Part shown: in pieces, positions 8,725 to 17,062 of the stretch | How the letters are laid out: each line of letters begins with the position of its first letter | Numbering within the stretch: position 1 is the first letter of the stretch | DNA from: Butyrivibrio proteoclasticus B316 | GTDB taxonomy: Bacteria; Bacillota; Clostridia; Lachnospirales; Lachnospiraceae | Direction of reading: 5' to 3' | Length of the DNA stretch: 64,000 nt | NCBI RefSeq assembly: GCF_000145035.1 | Contig: NC_014387.1 | Location: 1,974,001 to 2,038,000, forward strand | Program-made: the position numbers and the translations under genes | The notes under the pieces: model-generated | The model's database searches: none | The model's input: only the letters and a program-made list of their open reading frames with translations | What the model was told of the DNA's origin: nothing

Positions 8725-10196
8725 TATTTGTCACCCTCCTTGAGCATCATTGCGAGCTCTACTACTTTTTTCGCCCCATCATAAATCCCCATATTCTTGT
8801 TCAGAATAATTGCTTCACACATTTCATCCAGTAATCTGGTATTAAGAAACTGATCCAGCATCTGAATTGTATGTGGAATATCTCTGCACTCGAGTGTGCC
8901 ATCACCGATCTCAGCGGAATGTATTGCTCCCCACATCTCGTGCTTACCAACTCTCTTGATGAAAAGCTTAGGAACAGGATAAAACGCAAGTTCACTTGGC
9001 TTGGTAACAAGTACGTCACAGCTTCTCATAAGAAGGTTGGTTGTATATACTGCCTCAAAAATATCCTTGTGATAGAATCCGTGAATGCCTCTTATCTCTA
9101 CATCAGGATCAAGTGCTTTTTCCGTAAATGCAAGTGTATCTTCCCAATTGTCCATATGGCCTGTAGAAAGAGCTGCCATCTCTGGAATCTCGGTCATAAG
9201 CTGATCCCACACGTTTCTGTAATCACCTACGTTCACGTACAGAAGAGCCTTATTCTCCTTGATATATGGAATAAGGTATTTGATGATCTCGGCAAAAATC
9301 TCCTTCTGTGCTCCAGCTCCTCCAATTGTAAGAAGAAATCTCATAGCCTTGCCATTATTCTTCCTCTCAAGTCTGGCCGCACAGTCTTTTTCTATATTGC
9401 TGACAAGCTCATAGTCGATATAGTGACCTGTGTAAACAAGGTCTTCTTGTGGCATAGGCTTGCACACCTTCTTTTTGTTCATTCCATTGAGAATACGGTA
9501 TCCCATATATGCATTCCTGCACTGGATCGTATGAAGGCTTCCCTCAGAAAGATGGAGTGCCATAGGCCAGTTATCCGGGATAGCATTTACAACATGCTTC
9601 ATTCCGGCATGGATAGCTGCCTGCGCAGGCCATACATGTGTTGCGATGACTGGAATATTCTTGGGAACATTCTTGTATACTGGAGCCATAAGCTCTGCAT
9701 TCTTCTGATCCTTGGCATTATATGTAAGTGCTCTAAAGCCCTCGTAGTTAGTGGGCTCCCACACGAGTTTATTAAATATTGGGTTCTTGGAAAGTCTTGA
9801 TCCAAGAGAATAAAGGTCATTCTGATGGCCGATAACCTTGGTACATGTAGTTTCTGGATAGGAGTTTAAGTCCATCCAGTATGGTGTGTAACCCAGATGT
9901 CTTGCATAAGATGCCATAGCCATTGATATTCTGTAATGTCCAAAGCCCATTCTGATGTTGCCGACAATAATTCCCTTTTCGGTGTCCATCTCTCCTTCTG
10001 TTTGGCCTTCTGAACTCACTACTATATTCTTAACGCCAAGAAGTGGCCCTATTATCTTATTGTCAGTTACTTTTATCTTATAATCTTTAGCAGAATCGTC
10101 ACCAAATTTGCTGATGTAATTTTTCTTGGATTTAAGTGCACTCTTATAATCCTTGTCACTAATCTTATTGCCAAAAATTATTCTTGATCTGTCCAT
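8724..10196 (-). CDS. GT-B-like protein (MurG/MGDG-synthase-like), function unknown
   Basis: 490 residues. From about residue 75 there is GNIRMGFGHYRISMAMA, resembling the glycine-rich first loop of GT-B enzymes such as MurG and MGDG synthases (GxGHxxxA). A second Rossmann-like half has FLLTIGGAGAQKE near 285, then DVLVTKPSELAFYPVP near 400, matching in position the donor-binding acidic/Gly-Pro region of GT28-type enzymes. I do not recognise the exact family. Being first in an operon with two GPH symporters suggests it acts on the transported glycoside or a lipid-linked sugar, but this is inference. There is no signal peptide; likely cytoplasmic or peripheral. Confidence 0.6.
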   Translation of the reverse strand: MDRSRIIFGNKISDKDYKSALKSKKNYISKFGDDSAKDYKIKVTDNKIIGPLLGVKNIVVSSEGQTEGEMDTEKGIIVGNIRMGFGHYRISMAMASYARHLGYTPYWMDLNSYPETTCTKVIGHQNDLYSLGSRLSKNPIFNKLVWEPTNYEGFRALTYNAKDQKNAELMAPVYKNVPKNIPVIATHVWPAQAAIHAGMKHVVNAIPDNWPMALHLSEGSLHTIQCRNAYMGYRILNGMNKKKVCKPMPQEDLVYTGHYIDYELVSNIEKDCAARLERKNNGKAMRFLLTIGGAGAQKEIFAEIIKYLIPYIKENKALLYVNVGDYRNVWDQLMTEIPEMAALSTGHMDNWEDTLAFTEKALDPDVEIRGIHGFYHKDIFEAVYTTNLLMRSCDVLVTKPSELAFYPVPKLFIKRVGKHEMWGAIHSAEIGDGTLECRDIPHTIQMLDQFLNTRLLDEMCEAIILNKNMGIYDGAKKVVELAMMLKEGDK

Positions 10197-10525
10197 TATT
10201 GCCTCTTTTCATTCTGCCATCAGATAATACAAGAAAGCATGTTGCTTGCAACATGCTCACGCCGAGCGCGGTTGCATTTATGCAACATATTCCTATCGCG
10301 CGAGTGCGCATCCACAGCGGAGCGTTTTTTATGATATAGGAATTTCGGAGAAATTTCCTATATCATAAAAATATTACCTGTCGGCCACATAAATTATCGT
10401 TTAGGAAACGGCAAATTGCACAACCAGTTTCCAATCAAATAATAGCATTTTACGCATGAAAACATCAAGAAACGCTTTTTACAAATCTCGTTTCCTGTTT
10501 TTGTGCATTTTTACTTATGCTTTAT
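10197..10525. repeat. Hairpin-rich intergenic region
   Basis: The 329-base gap holds no gene. It has three compact inverted repeats: gcatgttgc-tt-gcaacatgc (10237-10256), gttgcat-tt-atgcaac (10271-10286), and a longer one centred near 10349 with atgatataggaa (10331) paired to ttcctatatcat (10355-10366). Between the last two is a GC-rich stretch (tatcgcgcgagtgcgcatcc). The motif atttcctatatcat also occurs at about 35607-35620, again beside a gcgagcgac-like sequence, so this is probably a dispersed repeat. The gap must also hold the HD-GYP gene's 3' end and the promoter of the GT-B/GPH operon. Confidence 0.65.
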
Positions 10526-11608
10526 TTAAACGACAGAAATAATGGATAGTTCTTTTTGAGATGACAAGTCTACAAACTCCAGACCGCACTTAATTACAGG
10601 TTTGGAAAGGTGGTCCGGATTAATAAAAATAATTTCTCCGGACTTACCGTTACTTAGAAGCACACGATTAGAAATAAAAGTATTAACGATATTAGTTAAA
10701 AATGTCATGATGACATTTGGATCAAATTTTTCAATTCCTTCTCTTTCAAAATTCTCAATAACAGTAAACGGGCACATAGCATCCCTGTACTCTCTCTTAG
10801 AAGTCATGGCATCATATGCATTAGCAACAATAACAATTGAGGCAATAGGGTCAATCTTACCGTTTTTGAGTCCAAGCGGATATCCGGAACCATCACGATG
10901 CTCATGATGCATGAGAACACAGTTTTTGATATGAGTATCGATATCCTTATCCTTAACAAGATCATATCCCTTTACAACATGCTCTCTCATGGCCTTTTTC
11001 TCATATTCCGTAAGAGGTGTCGTCTTATTTACAAGCTCAGGCGGCATCATCATTTTGCCTATATCATGAATGAGTCCGCCCGCCGTAGCAAGCTGAATCT
11101 CATCGTTTGAGAGTCTCATCCAGGAAGCAATTGTATTGCTGATCAGCGAAACATTCAGCGAATGCATATATACAGCATCACTGCTATCTCTCAGGTTATG
11201 TAGCATGTCAAAAATGCCTGCTGTACCTCCTGCTTCAACAAAGAGGTGGTATACAGGCTCAGTCAGTTTATCAATATCGAGCTGCATCGTACCATTGGCA
11301 ATCATTCTGAAGGATTCTTCAAGCTTCTCCGCATTCTCCTCGATGTGCTGTTTAAACTTTATGAACTCTTCTGTCTGCCTGAGTTTTTCCGCATAAGAAA
11401 GATCATCCTGTGAAGCTTCTTTTTTAGGCTCCACATCCATTTTCTTATCTTCAACAAAAATATTGTAAAGGGAATAGGCCTTTATTCTGGCAATGTCCTT
11501 CTCATCAAGGACCGTGCCTTTAGGCAGAACGAGACGATCGTCTATAGTATAGATATTTTCAGATACAACAAAACCAGGTTCAAGTTTATCTACAGATAAT
11601 AGTTTCAT
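10526..11608 (-). CDS. HD-GYP domain protein (probable c-di-GMP phosphodiesterase)
   Basis: 360 residues, soluble. The N-terminal ~60 residues (LEPGFVVSENIYT... VLPKGTVL) are the small beta domain often found before HD-GYP modules. The catalytic part has HDIGKMMMPP near 190, a downstream H in MREHVVKGYDL, HHEHRDGSGYP (the GYP motif) and ANAYDAMTS. HD-GYP enzymes hydrolyse c-di-GMP to pGpG/GMP with a di-iron or di-metal centre. It stands alone between two large intergenic regions. No output domain is fused, so it probably acts as a free phosphodiesterase. The second HD-GYP protein is at 18.3-21.9 kb. Confidence 0.88.
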   Translation of the reverse strand: MKLLSVDKLEPGFVVSENIYTIDDRLVLPKGTVLDEKDIARIKAYSLYNIFVEDKKMDVEPKKEASQDDLSYAEKLRQTEEFIKFKQHIEENAEKLEESFRMIANGTMQLDIDKLTEPVYHLFVEAGGTAGIFDMLHNLRDSSDAVYMHSLNVSLISNTIASWMRLSNDEIQLATAGGLIHDIGKMMMPPELVNKTTPLTEYEKKAMREHVVKGYDLVKDKDIDTHIKNCVLMHHEHRDGSGYPLGLKNGKIDPIASIVIVANAYDAMTSKREYRDAMCPFTVIENFEREGIEKFDPNVIMTFLTNIVNTFISNRVLLSNGKSGEIIFINPDHLSKPVIKCGLEFVDLSSQKELSIISVV

Positions 11609-11656
11609 GAATTATACCCATTCAAGATCTCGGTTTTATTACAAATTTACGTCTAT

Positions 11657-11662
11657 ATTATA
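11657..11662 (-). promoter_or_regulatory. -10 box of the HD-GYP gene
   Basis: On the minus strand tggtataat gives an extended -10 (TG-N-TATAAT) about 50 bases before the start codon. No good -35 is visible at 17 bases, which extended -10 promoters tolerate. The rest of the 11609-11933 gap is AT-rich divergent promoter sequence with no other feature I can support. Confidence 0.5.
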
Positions 11663-11843
11663 CCACTGAATTGACCATTTTGCCTAAAACGTTTGAAAAA
11701 AACATTCATTTCGGACCAAATAATTTTGTTTCAAAAAGTATTAGAAAAAACGAATTTATTTTTCACATAAAACCGTTAATATATACAAATTTTTCTACCT
11801 GCAGAGTCTATAATTGTGCTTGTTAATGATAAATGTTTAAAAT

Positions 11844-11872
11844 TTGTGAATTGGGTTAATTATACATACAAT
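11844..11872 (+). promoter_or_regulatory. Promoter of the 106-residue orphan gene
   Basis: TTGTGA (11844-11849), a 17-base spacer and TACAAT (11867-11872) lie about 60 bases before the ATG at 11934. Good sigma-A-type spacing; this supports the gene being a real, separately transcribed unit. Confidence 0.5.
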
Positions 11873-11933
11873 ATGTGGTATAAAAGTAAAGCGCTAAAAA
11901 ACAGAAAAAGTAAATGAGGAGAGATGACACAAA

Positions 11934-12254
11934 ATGGCAATCAACAGAGCTGATTTGATCAATCAACTTGCCGCATCGATGGGGGCAGGGGAATATGCAC
12001 CAACCAAATATGTAGATTCAAGGTATAATTCAGAGACAGGCACACTTTATTGTAACAGCAAGCTGTCCAAGAATATATCAGACATTGCTATCAAACACTT
12101 CACGCAGATGAAGAACAGATGCAAGGGTGATTCATTAGAAACAAGGCAGATGGCAGATATTTACCAATGTGCTATCGAAGCAATCACAATGATGCAGGAT
12201 CCTGCAGTAAAATCACTTTTAGAATCCCGCGATTCTCATTCTACCGCAAGCTAA
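11934..12254 (+). CDS. Small conserved-looking protein of unknown function
   Basis: 106 residues, acidic/basic balanced and soluble, with no signal peptide or membrane helix. The ATG follows GAGGAGAG at good spacing, a promoter lies upstream and an intrinsic terminator follows, so it is a real monocistronic gene. The N-terminus (INRADLINQLAASMG) and the helical middle (ISDIAIKHFTQMKNRC) look like an all-alpha domain. I recognise no family. It is one of only two protein genes on the plus strand. Confidence 0.7.
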   Translation: MAINRADLINQLAASMGAGEYAPTKYVDSRYNSETGTLYCNSKLSKNISDIAIKHFTQMKNRCKGDSLETRQMADIYQCAIEAITMMQDPAVKSLLESRDSHSTAS

Positions 12255-12313
12255 TTGCAGGTTATTTTTCTAAAATACTATTGAACATGGATGTTATCTG
12301 TGTTATATTAAAT

Positions 12314-12356
12314 AAGCTGTTCGTCGCATGACGAGCAGCTTAAATATTTTTCTTTT
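12314..12356 (+). terminator. Intrinsic terminator of the orphan gene
   Basis: aagctgttcgtc-gcat-gacgagcagctt forms a 12-base stem with one G-T pair, followed by aaatatttttctttt. It ends exactly where the tRNA begins. Confidence 0.8.
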
Positions 12357-12439
12357 GCCGGCATGTCGGAATGGCAGACGATGCAGACTCAAAATCTGTT
12401 GTGGGTAACCACGTGTGGGTTCAAGTCCCACTGCCGGCA
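12357..12439 (+). tRNA. tRNA-Leu (anticodon CAA)
   Basis: Class II tRNA of 83 bases. Acceptor stem gccggca pairs with tgccggc, discriminator A. Anticodon stem gcaga/tctgt encloses ctcaaaa, giving anticodon CAA, which reads UUG leucine codons. The long variable arm (tgggtaaccacg region) and T-arm gtgggttcaagtcccac are present. CCA is not encoded. Confidence 0.95.
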
Positions 12440-12450
12440 CTAATTTAAAT

Positions 12451-12497
12451 AAGTCAGTAATCAGGCTGTTTTGTTCCGCTTGACTACTGACTTTTTT
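12451..12497 (+). terminator. Intrinsic terminator after tRNA-Leu
   Basis: aagtcagtaatcaggc and gcttgactactgactt pair over 16 positions with two mismatches or wobble pairs, loop tgttttgttcc, followed by a run of T. Confidence 0.85.
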
Positions 12498-12537
12498 CGT
12501 TATCATTGTTGTTTTCTTAAATTATCTCAGATTATAT

Positions 12538-13143
12538 TCATTTCTGATTTTCTTTGAACAAATAATATGCAAGTATATGGAGTGACTGTTTGAAATCTCC
12601 TCCATGAATTCTGTTTAAAAGATCTTCTTCCGGAAGATTTTTAACATAGAGAAATTCTGTTTCATCAAGTTCCTGGTCAGATACCTTTCTGCAGTTTATG
12701 GCAGAATAAATATGAACTCTGCTATTTGATAATGTTGCATTTGCAGGAACTGTCATAAGATGTTTCCAGTCATCAGACACATATCCGGTTTCTTCCTGCA
12801 ATTCTCTCTTTGCTGCTTCAAAAGCTTCATCCTCTGTAGCTATTATATTGTCATAGGTTATATAAGGGACATTACTCTTTTCCTTGTATTCAATTCCGCC
12901 GGCCGGAAACTCTGTAGTTATTTCATCTATCCCGTGTCTATACTGTCTAACGCATATAAAATCCCCATTTTCATCAGTTGCAACAACTATAGAAAAACTA
13001 TGCTTGGAATAATTATAAACAGGCCCTATTACTTCTCCGTTTGGAAGTTCATAGTCGCACCTTCTAAAATCAATCCAGGCATCCTGGCACACATGGTCAA
13101 CCTTAACTTCTTTCCATTCCAGATTATCATTTTTATTTGACAC
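12538..13143 (-). CDS. Nudix hydrolase, ADP-ribose pyrophosphatase type
   Basis: 201 residues from a GTG at 13143, chosen because AGGAGG lies seven bases upstream; the in-frame ATG at 13167 lacks a comparable site. The Nudix box is clear: EAFEAAKRELQEETGY with the REXXEE core near residue 110, preceded by EFPAGGIE. The IVVATDENGDFICVRQYRHG segment is typical of ADP-ribose pyrophosphatase-like Nudix enzymes, which cleave ADP-ribose to AMP and ribose-5-phosphate. It follows the membrane-anchored unknown by 28 bases and is the last gene of the ktrB-ktrA unit; a direct link to potassium uptake is not evident. Confidence 0.85.
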   Translation of the reverse strand: MSNKNDNLEWKEVKVDHVCQDAWIDFRRCDYELPNGEVIGPVYNYSKHSFSIVVATDENGDFICVRQYRHGIDEITTEFPAGGIEYKEKSNVPYITYDNIIATEDEAFEAAKRELQEETGYVSDDWKHLMTVPANATLSNSRVHIYSAINCRKVSDQELDETEFLYVKNLPEEDLLNRIHGGDFKQSLHILAYYLFKENQK

Positions 13144-13171
13144 TGTATTTCCTCCTGATACTGCCATTATC

Positions 13172-14896
13172 TCAATTTAATTCAATTTCTATCCATTCTG
13201 TCTTGTCCTGTTCAAGCCCTATATCTATTCTTCTGGACTCATATTCAGACATAAGTTCAGATTCATAATCCCCCTTAATACCAAATTCGTTTAGGCATTT
13301 AACAGTTTCACTGAGTGCTTCTTTTTTATTTGCTGACTCCTCATCGCTTGCCTTAACTATAAACAGCTCTTTAGACGGCTTACTATATTTGGTATATGAA
13401 GGATCATAAAATCTGTGGTAGCTTATCTGAACATCATTTCTATAATTATCCGACGCTGTAGCTCCCAATAATTTATTGCGATAATCAGACGGAAATCTCT
13501 CAATATCTCCATTTGTAATTCCAAATTCAGATATCGGTTTTTCGCACATTTCATGTGAAATATAATTAAAGCCTATAGATTCATAGAAAATACCGATAAC
13601 TCTTTCAGAATTGCTCTCACTATTATTCCTAAAAAAAGTAAAATACTCCCCTCTGACATCGACCTCATCATTGCCAAGTGAGGCAAGAGCTACATTATTC
13701 TTTAGTTTGTTATGCTTGATCGTCTGTGGAATCAAAATAGTTCCCATGCCGTGTTCATCGCTTTGGAAATCTAAACGTATGAGCATAGTATGAAGATATT
13801 CAGGATCATTGATTTTACCAAAAGAGACATTTATTCTATGGTAGCCATACATTCCCCCTACCGCACAGGCTTTTTCATAAAAAGCACTAAGCGTAAGCCT
13901 TGCCTGGCCGTTATCAGTTATTTCGCGCCACATGTCATTTACATGCTGGCTCCAATAATCTCCTATCAGTTCAGGGGCAAATGTATTTCCAGACGCCATG
14001 ATACCGCCATTTAATTCAAGGCTCACCTGATCCGAAAGAACATCATTAAAAGCTCTGTCTTCAAAATAATAGTCCGGATAATCTATTGTCTCTTCACCTT
14101 CTCTTTCGCCATACTTCTCAACATATAGCTCTAGCGTAAATAAAGGTGCATTTTCATCATTTCTCTTATAAGCACTGGTAGGACGGCTGTAAATATATAC
14201 CCGCTCTATAACGTGCGTTTCAGTATTAAAATAATAATCCGCTCTATAAGGCGACTGTATTTCGCCAACAAGAGATCTTGCTGCATCTCCCAGCTGCGAT
14301 AGGTCCCCTTTAAGAGTAAAAACATATGCGTCAGTATCAATTCCGGCATAGTTACTCATTTTGTCTGTACGAAAAGAAGTCTCTACATTACTTAGATCAG
14401 GGAAAAGAATTGATTCAATATCAGGAGAACTGATATTAAGATCATCTTTTCTATCTCCTACGATAAGATTTTCATAGGTGACTCCTTGTCTTTTACCAAG
14501 ATAATACTCATAATCACTTTGCCAAAGATCACCAAGTGCAGCAATTACATTGGTTCTATTATGCAAAAGAACTGTTGTATGCCCCAAATAGTTATCATTG
14601 TCTATATAATCCCTGGTATAAGTTATATCAGCACACTTTTTATCAAAGCCCTTATCATATGTTGTTATACATTCAGCATATCCGCCAATTTTAAGCTTAC
14701 CGGCATAAAAAAGGGTTTCCTTAGAAGCTTCAAAAAGTGATTCTATATTAAAATCCCCATTATCGTCACTAAATGTGCTTTGTTCCTCCTTATCATATTT
14801 GCCGCTGTTTTTCATGATCAGAAAGCAAATAACAGGAAGCACAATCACTAATATTACCAAAGAAGGAATAATAATTGGTTTATTATCTTTTTTCAT
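13172..14896 (-). CDS. Membrane-anchored protein of unknown function
   Basis: 574 residues from the ATG at 14896, which follows GGAG and lies seven bases past the ktrA stop; a longer frame reaches back into ktrA. The N-terminus is a short basic stretch then one hydrophobic helix (IIIPSLVILVIVLPVICFLIM), with the remainder predicted outside. The body is rich in beta-type sequence, Asp, Tyr and Ser, with no catalytic motif I know. Its place after the ktr genes suggests co-expression with potassium uptake, but the role is unknown. Confidence 0.75.
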   Translation of the reverse strand: MKKDNKPIIIPSLVILVIVLPVICFLIMKNSGKYDKEEQSTFSDDNGDFNIESLFEASKETLFYAGKLKIGGYAECITTYDKGFDKKCADITYTRDYIDNDNYLGHTTVLLHNRTNVIAALGDLWQSDYEYYLGKRQGVTYENLIVGDRKDDLNISSPDIESILFPDLSNVETSFRTDKMSNYAGIDTDAYVFTLKGDLSQLGDAARSLVGEIQSPYRADYYFNTETHVIERVYIYSRPTSAYKRNDENAPLFTLELYVEKYGEREGEETIDYPDYYFEDRAFNDVLSDQVSLELNGGIMASGNTFAPELIGDYWSQHVNDMWREITDNGQARLTLSAFYEKACAVGGMYGYHRINVSFGKINDPEYLHTMLIRLDFQSDEHGMGTILIPQTIKHNKLKNNVALASLGNDEVDVRGEYFTFFRNNSESNSERVIGIFYESIGFNYISHEMCEKPISEFGITNGDIERFPSDYRNKLLGATASDNYRNDVQISYHRFYDPSYTKYSKPSKELFIVKASDEESANKKEALSETVKCLNEFGIKGDYESELMSEYESRRIDIGLEQDKTEWIEIELN

Positions 14897-14903
14897 CAAA
14901 CTA

Positions 14904-15554
14904 TCATCTCCACTTATTGATGTCATCTTTTTCTATAATGACCATAAGCAGATTATCCTCGGTTATTTCCCTTGTAGGATCAATATATGCCCAGTTTCCT
15001 CCGTTTGTTTTAATTCCTGCCACGTTCATGTTGAACTTTTTGCGAAGATTAAGCTCTATCAGATTCTTGCCAACCCAGGCTTTCTTGGGCTGAATTTCAA
15101 TCATACAAAGGTTATCATCAATTTCAAAATAGTCCTTGATATACTGAGAAGTCAGGATTCTGGCTGAACGAACGCCTCCATCCTCTTCCGGGCATATGAT
15201 TTTGTCCACTCCTACTCTTTTGAGGATCTTCTTCATTCTATCTGATGATGCCTTGGCTATTACCACGGGAACACCTTTTTCTTTGGCAATAGAAACGCAG
15301 AGGATACTTGCAGAAAGATTTCCTCCCATACAGGTAATTGCAATATCATAGTTCTGAAGTCCAAGTGCTGCCACTTCATCTTCATTATCAAGGTTAGCAC
15401 AGACCGCAGATGTAACCTTACTGGACATATCCCTGATCAGATTCTCATTTTTATCTACAACAAGAACATCCTCTCCAAGGTCATAAAGAGCCTGTGCAAG
15501 ACTGCTCCCATATTTACCAAGTCCAAGTACAGCTATTGATTTTTTCATATTCAT
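14904..15554 (-). CDS. ktrA: KtrA/TrkA-type potassium uptake regulatory subunit
   Basis: 216 residues, the usual KtrA length. RCK_N Rossmann domain: AVLGLGKYGSSLA near residue 8, with acidic VVDKN ending the second strand for NAD/ATP binding. The RCK_C domain follows from about 140 (KNLIELNLRKKFNMNVAGIK). The octameric ring gates the KtrB channel in response to ATP/ADP and c-di-AMP in known Firmicutes members. It starts nine bases after ktrB. Confidence 0.93.
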   Translation of the reverse strand: MNMKKSIAVLGLGKYGSSLAQALYDLGEDVLVVDKNENLIRDMSSKVTSAVCANLDNEDEVAALGLQNYDIAITCMGGNLSASILCVSIAKEKGVPVVIAKASSDRMKKILKRVGVDKIICPEEDGGVRSARILTSQYIKDYFEIDDNLCMIEIQPKKAWVGKNLIELNLRKKFNMNVAGIKTNGGNWAYIDPTREITEDNLLMVIIEKDDINKWR

Positions 15555-15563
15555 TCACCCTTC

Positions 15564-16934
15564 TTATCCGACATAAAAAATGCCTTCTGAATAATTTAAT
15601 TTATTTGCCTCTTTATTACTGCGTGAGAACAGGGCTACAAGAGAAATCGGTCCTATTCTTCCAAGATACATGGCAATTATTACTACCACTCTTCCCCCTG
15701 CTCCAAGCGAAGGCGTAAGGCCTCTTGAAAGGCCAACCGTTCCACATGCACTTACTATTTCAAAAAGTGCATCTTCTAATGGTACCGGATTCACTAACAA
15801 TAACAATATCGACAAGATAAATATTGCAACAACACCTACAAAAGCTACAGCTGATGCCTTACGCATCGACTCTTCGGAAACTCTTCTTCCGAATATAACC
15901 TTGGCATCCTGATGACGAACATAAGATCTCAGATTCATTATCAAAAGAAACATAGTAACCGTTTTGATACCGCCGGCTGTTCCTATGGGAGAACCGCCGA
16001 TAAACATCATGATATAGGCAACAAGGCATGATGAAAGCGTAAGCTTATCCTGTGGAATTGTAGTAAATCCGGCAGTTCTGAGGGTTATTGATTCAAAAAG
16101 GCTGTTTACAAATTTAGCTCCAAAGCCCATATTTCCTATAGTATCAGGATTATTGTATTCAAAGCACATAAATATCAGTGCTCCTCCAAAAATAAGGGCC
16201 AAAGAAAAGCTAAGTACCAGCTTACTATGCTCTGAAAGTCTCTTACATACAGTGATTGGAGAAAACCTCTTTTTAAGCCCTTCCCGGCACCTGGCAATCA
16301 CATCAAACCATACTACAAATCCTATTCCTCCAAGTACGATAAGTAGCATTGTAACAGTCATTACCATAGGATTACTTCTGTAGTTTCCCATGCTGTTAGG
16401 ACCAATAACGTCCATTCCTGCGTTACAGAAGGCAGAAACAGAATTAAATACCGCACACCAAAGCCCCTTTTTTACCCCAAATTCCGGAATAAAAACAGTC
16501 GCATACAAAACTGCACCAATTCCCTCAACCAAAAAAGTACCCTTTAGCATATTCACAAGAAAGGACAGAAGCTTGGAATTAGAATTAAGATTAAATGCAT
16601 CCCGAAGAAGCATTCTGTCTGTAAGCGAAAATTTCCTTCTGGTAAGAACCATGAGCATTGATGCCACAGTGATCATACCAAGTCCCCCTATTTGGACAAG
16701 TATCAGGATGATCAGCTGCCCCACAAAGCTCCAGTGCAAATATGTATCTACTACAACAAGCCCTGTTACGCAGACAGAAGTCGTCGCTGTAAAAAGAGCT
16801 GTCAATGGCCCTGTTGGCTGTCCATTTGCCGACGCAATTGGTAATGTAAGAAGAAAAGCCCCTACAATTATTGCAATAAGGAAACTAGCCGGAATAATCT
16901 GTACCGGAGATAGTTTAAGACTTATTTTTTTCAT
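15564..16934 (-). CDS. ktrB: KtrB/TrkH-type potassium transporter subunit
   Basis: 456 residues with about ten helices and four pore-loop repeats of the Trk/Ktr/HKT superfamily, e.g. TTSVCVTGLVVVDT near 50, NSVSAFCNAGMDV near 165, ESITLRTAGFTT near 290 and VSACGTVGLSRGLTP near 400. The glycines of the selectivity filters are present. It forms the K+ (Na+-stimulated) channel-like subunit in the membrane and pairs with the adjacent ktrA product. Confidence 0.93.
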   Translation of the reverse strand: MKKISLKLSPVQIIPASFLIAIIVGAFLLTLPIASANGQPTGPLTALFTATTSVCVTGLVVVDTYLHWSFVGQLIILILVQIGGLGMITVASMLMVLTRRKFSLTDRMLLRDAFNLNSNSKLLSFLVNMLKGTFLVEGIGAVLYATVFIPEFGVKKGLWCAVFNSVSAFCNAGMDVIGPNSMGNYRSNPMVMTVTMLLIVLGGIGFVVWFDVIARCREGLKKRFSPITVCKRLSEHSKLVLSFSLALIFGGALIFMCFEYNNPDTIGNMGFGAKFVNSLFESITLRTAGFTTIPQDKLTLSSCLVAYIMMFIGGSPIGTAGGIKTVTMFLLIMNLRSYVRHQDAKVIFGRRVSEESMRKASAVAFVGVVAIFILSILLLLVNPVPLEDALFEIVSACGTVGLSRGLTPSLGAGGRVVVIIAMYLGRIGPISLVALFSRSNKEANKLNYSEGIFYVG

Positions 16935-16973
16935 ACTGTTGTTCCATTTCTATAAGTATAATGACAAAGATAA

Positions 16974-17001
16974 AGCGAAGAGGCATAAAACGCTCTTCGC
17001 T
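16974..17001 (-). terminator. Terminator between the BMP lipoprotein gene and ktrB
   Basis: agcgaagag and ctcttcgct (extended by one G-C pair) pair around an A/T loop, followed on the minus strand by tttatctttg. It separates the BMP unit from the ktr unit. Confidence 0.65.
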
Positions 17002-17062
17002 GTTTATCCGCTACATCATCAGCCACTAGTATAGCACAATATTCATGGGCGTACACCCCATG

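Noticed and set aside
8871..9800. 309-codon plus-strand open frame
   Set aside because: Antisense shadow of the GT-B-like gene, without promoter or ribosome site.
16005..16020. Third copy of the atgatatagg motif
   Set aside because: It lies inside ktrB coding sequence and matches only 10 bases; likely chance.
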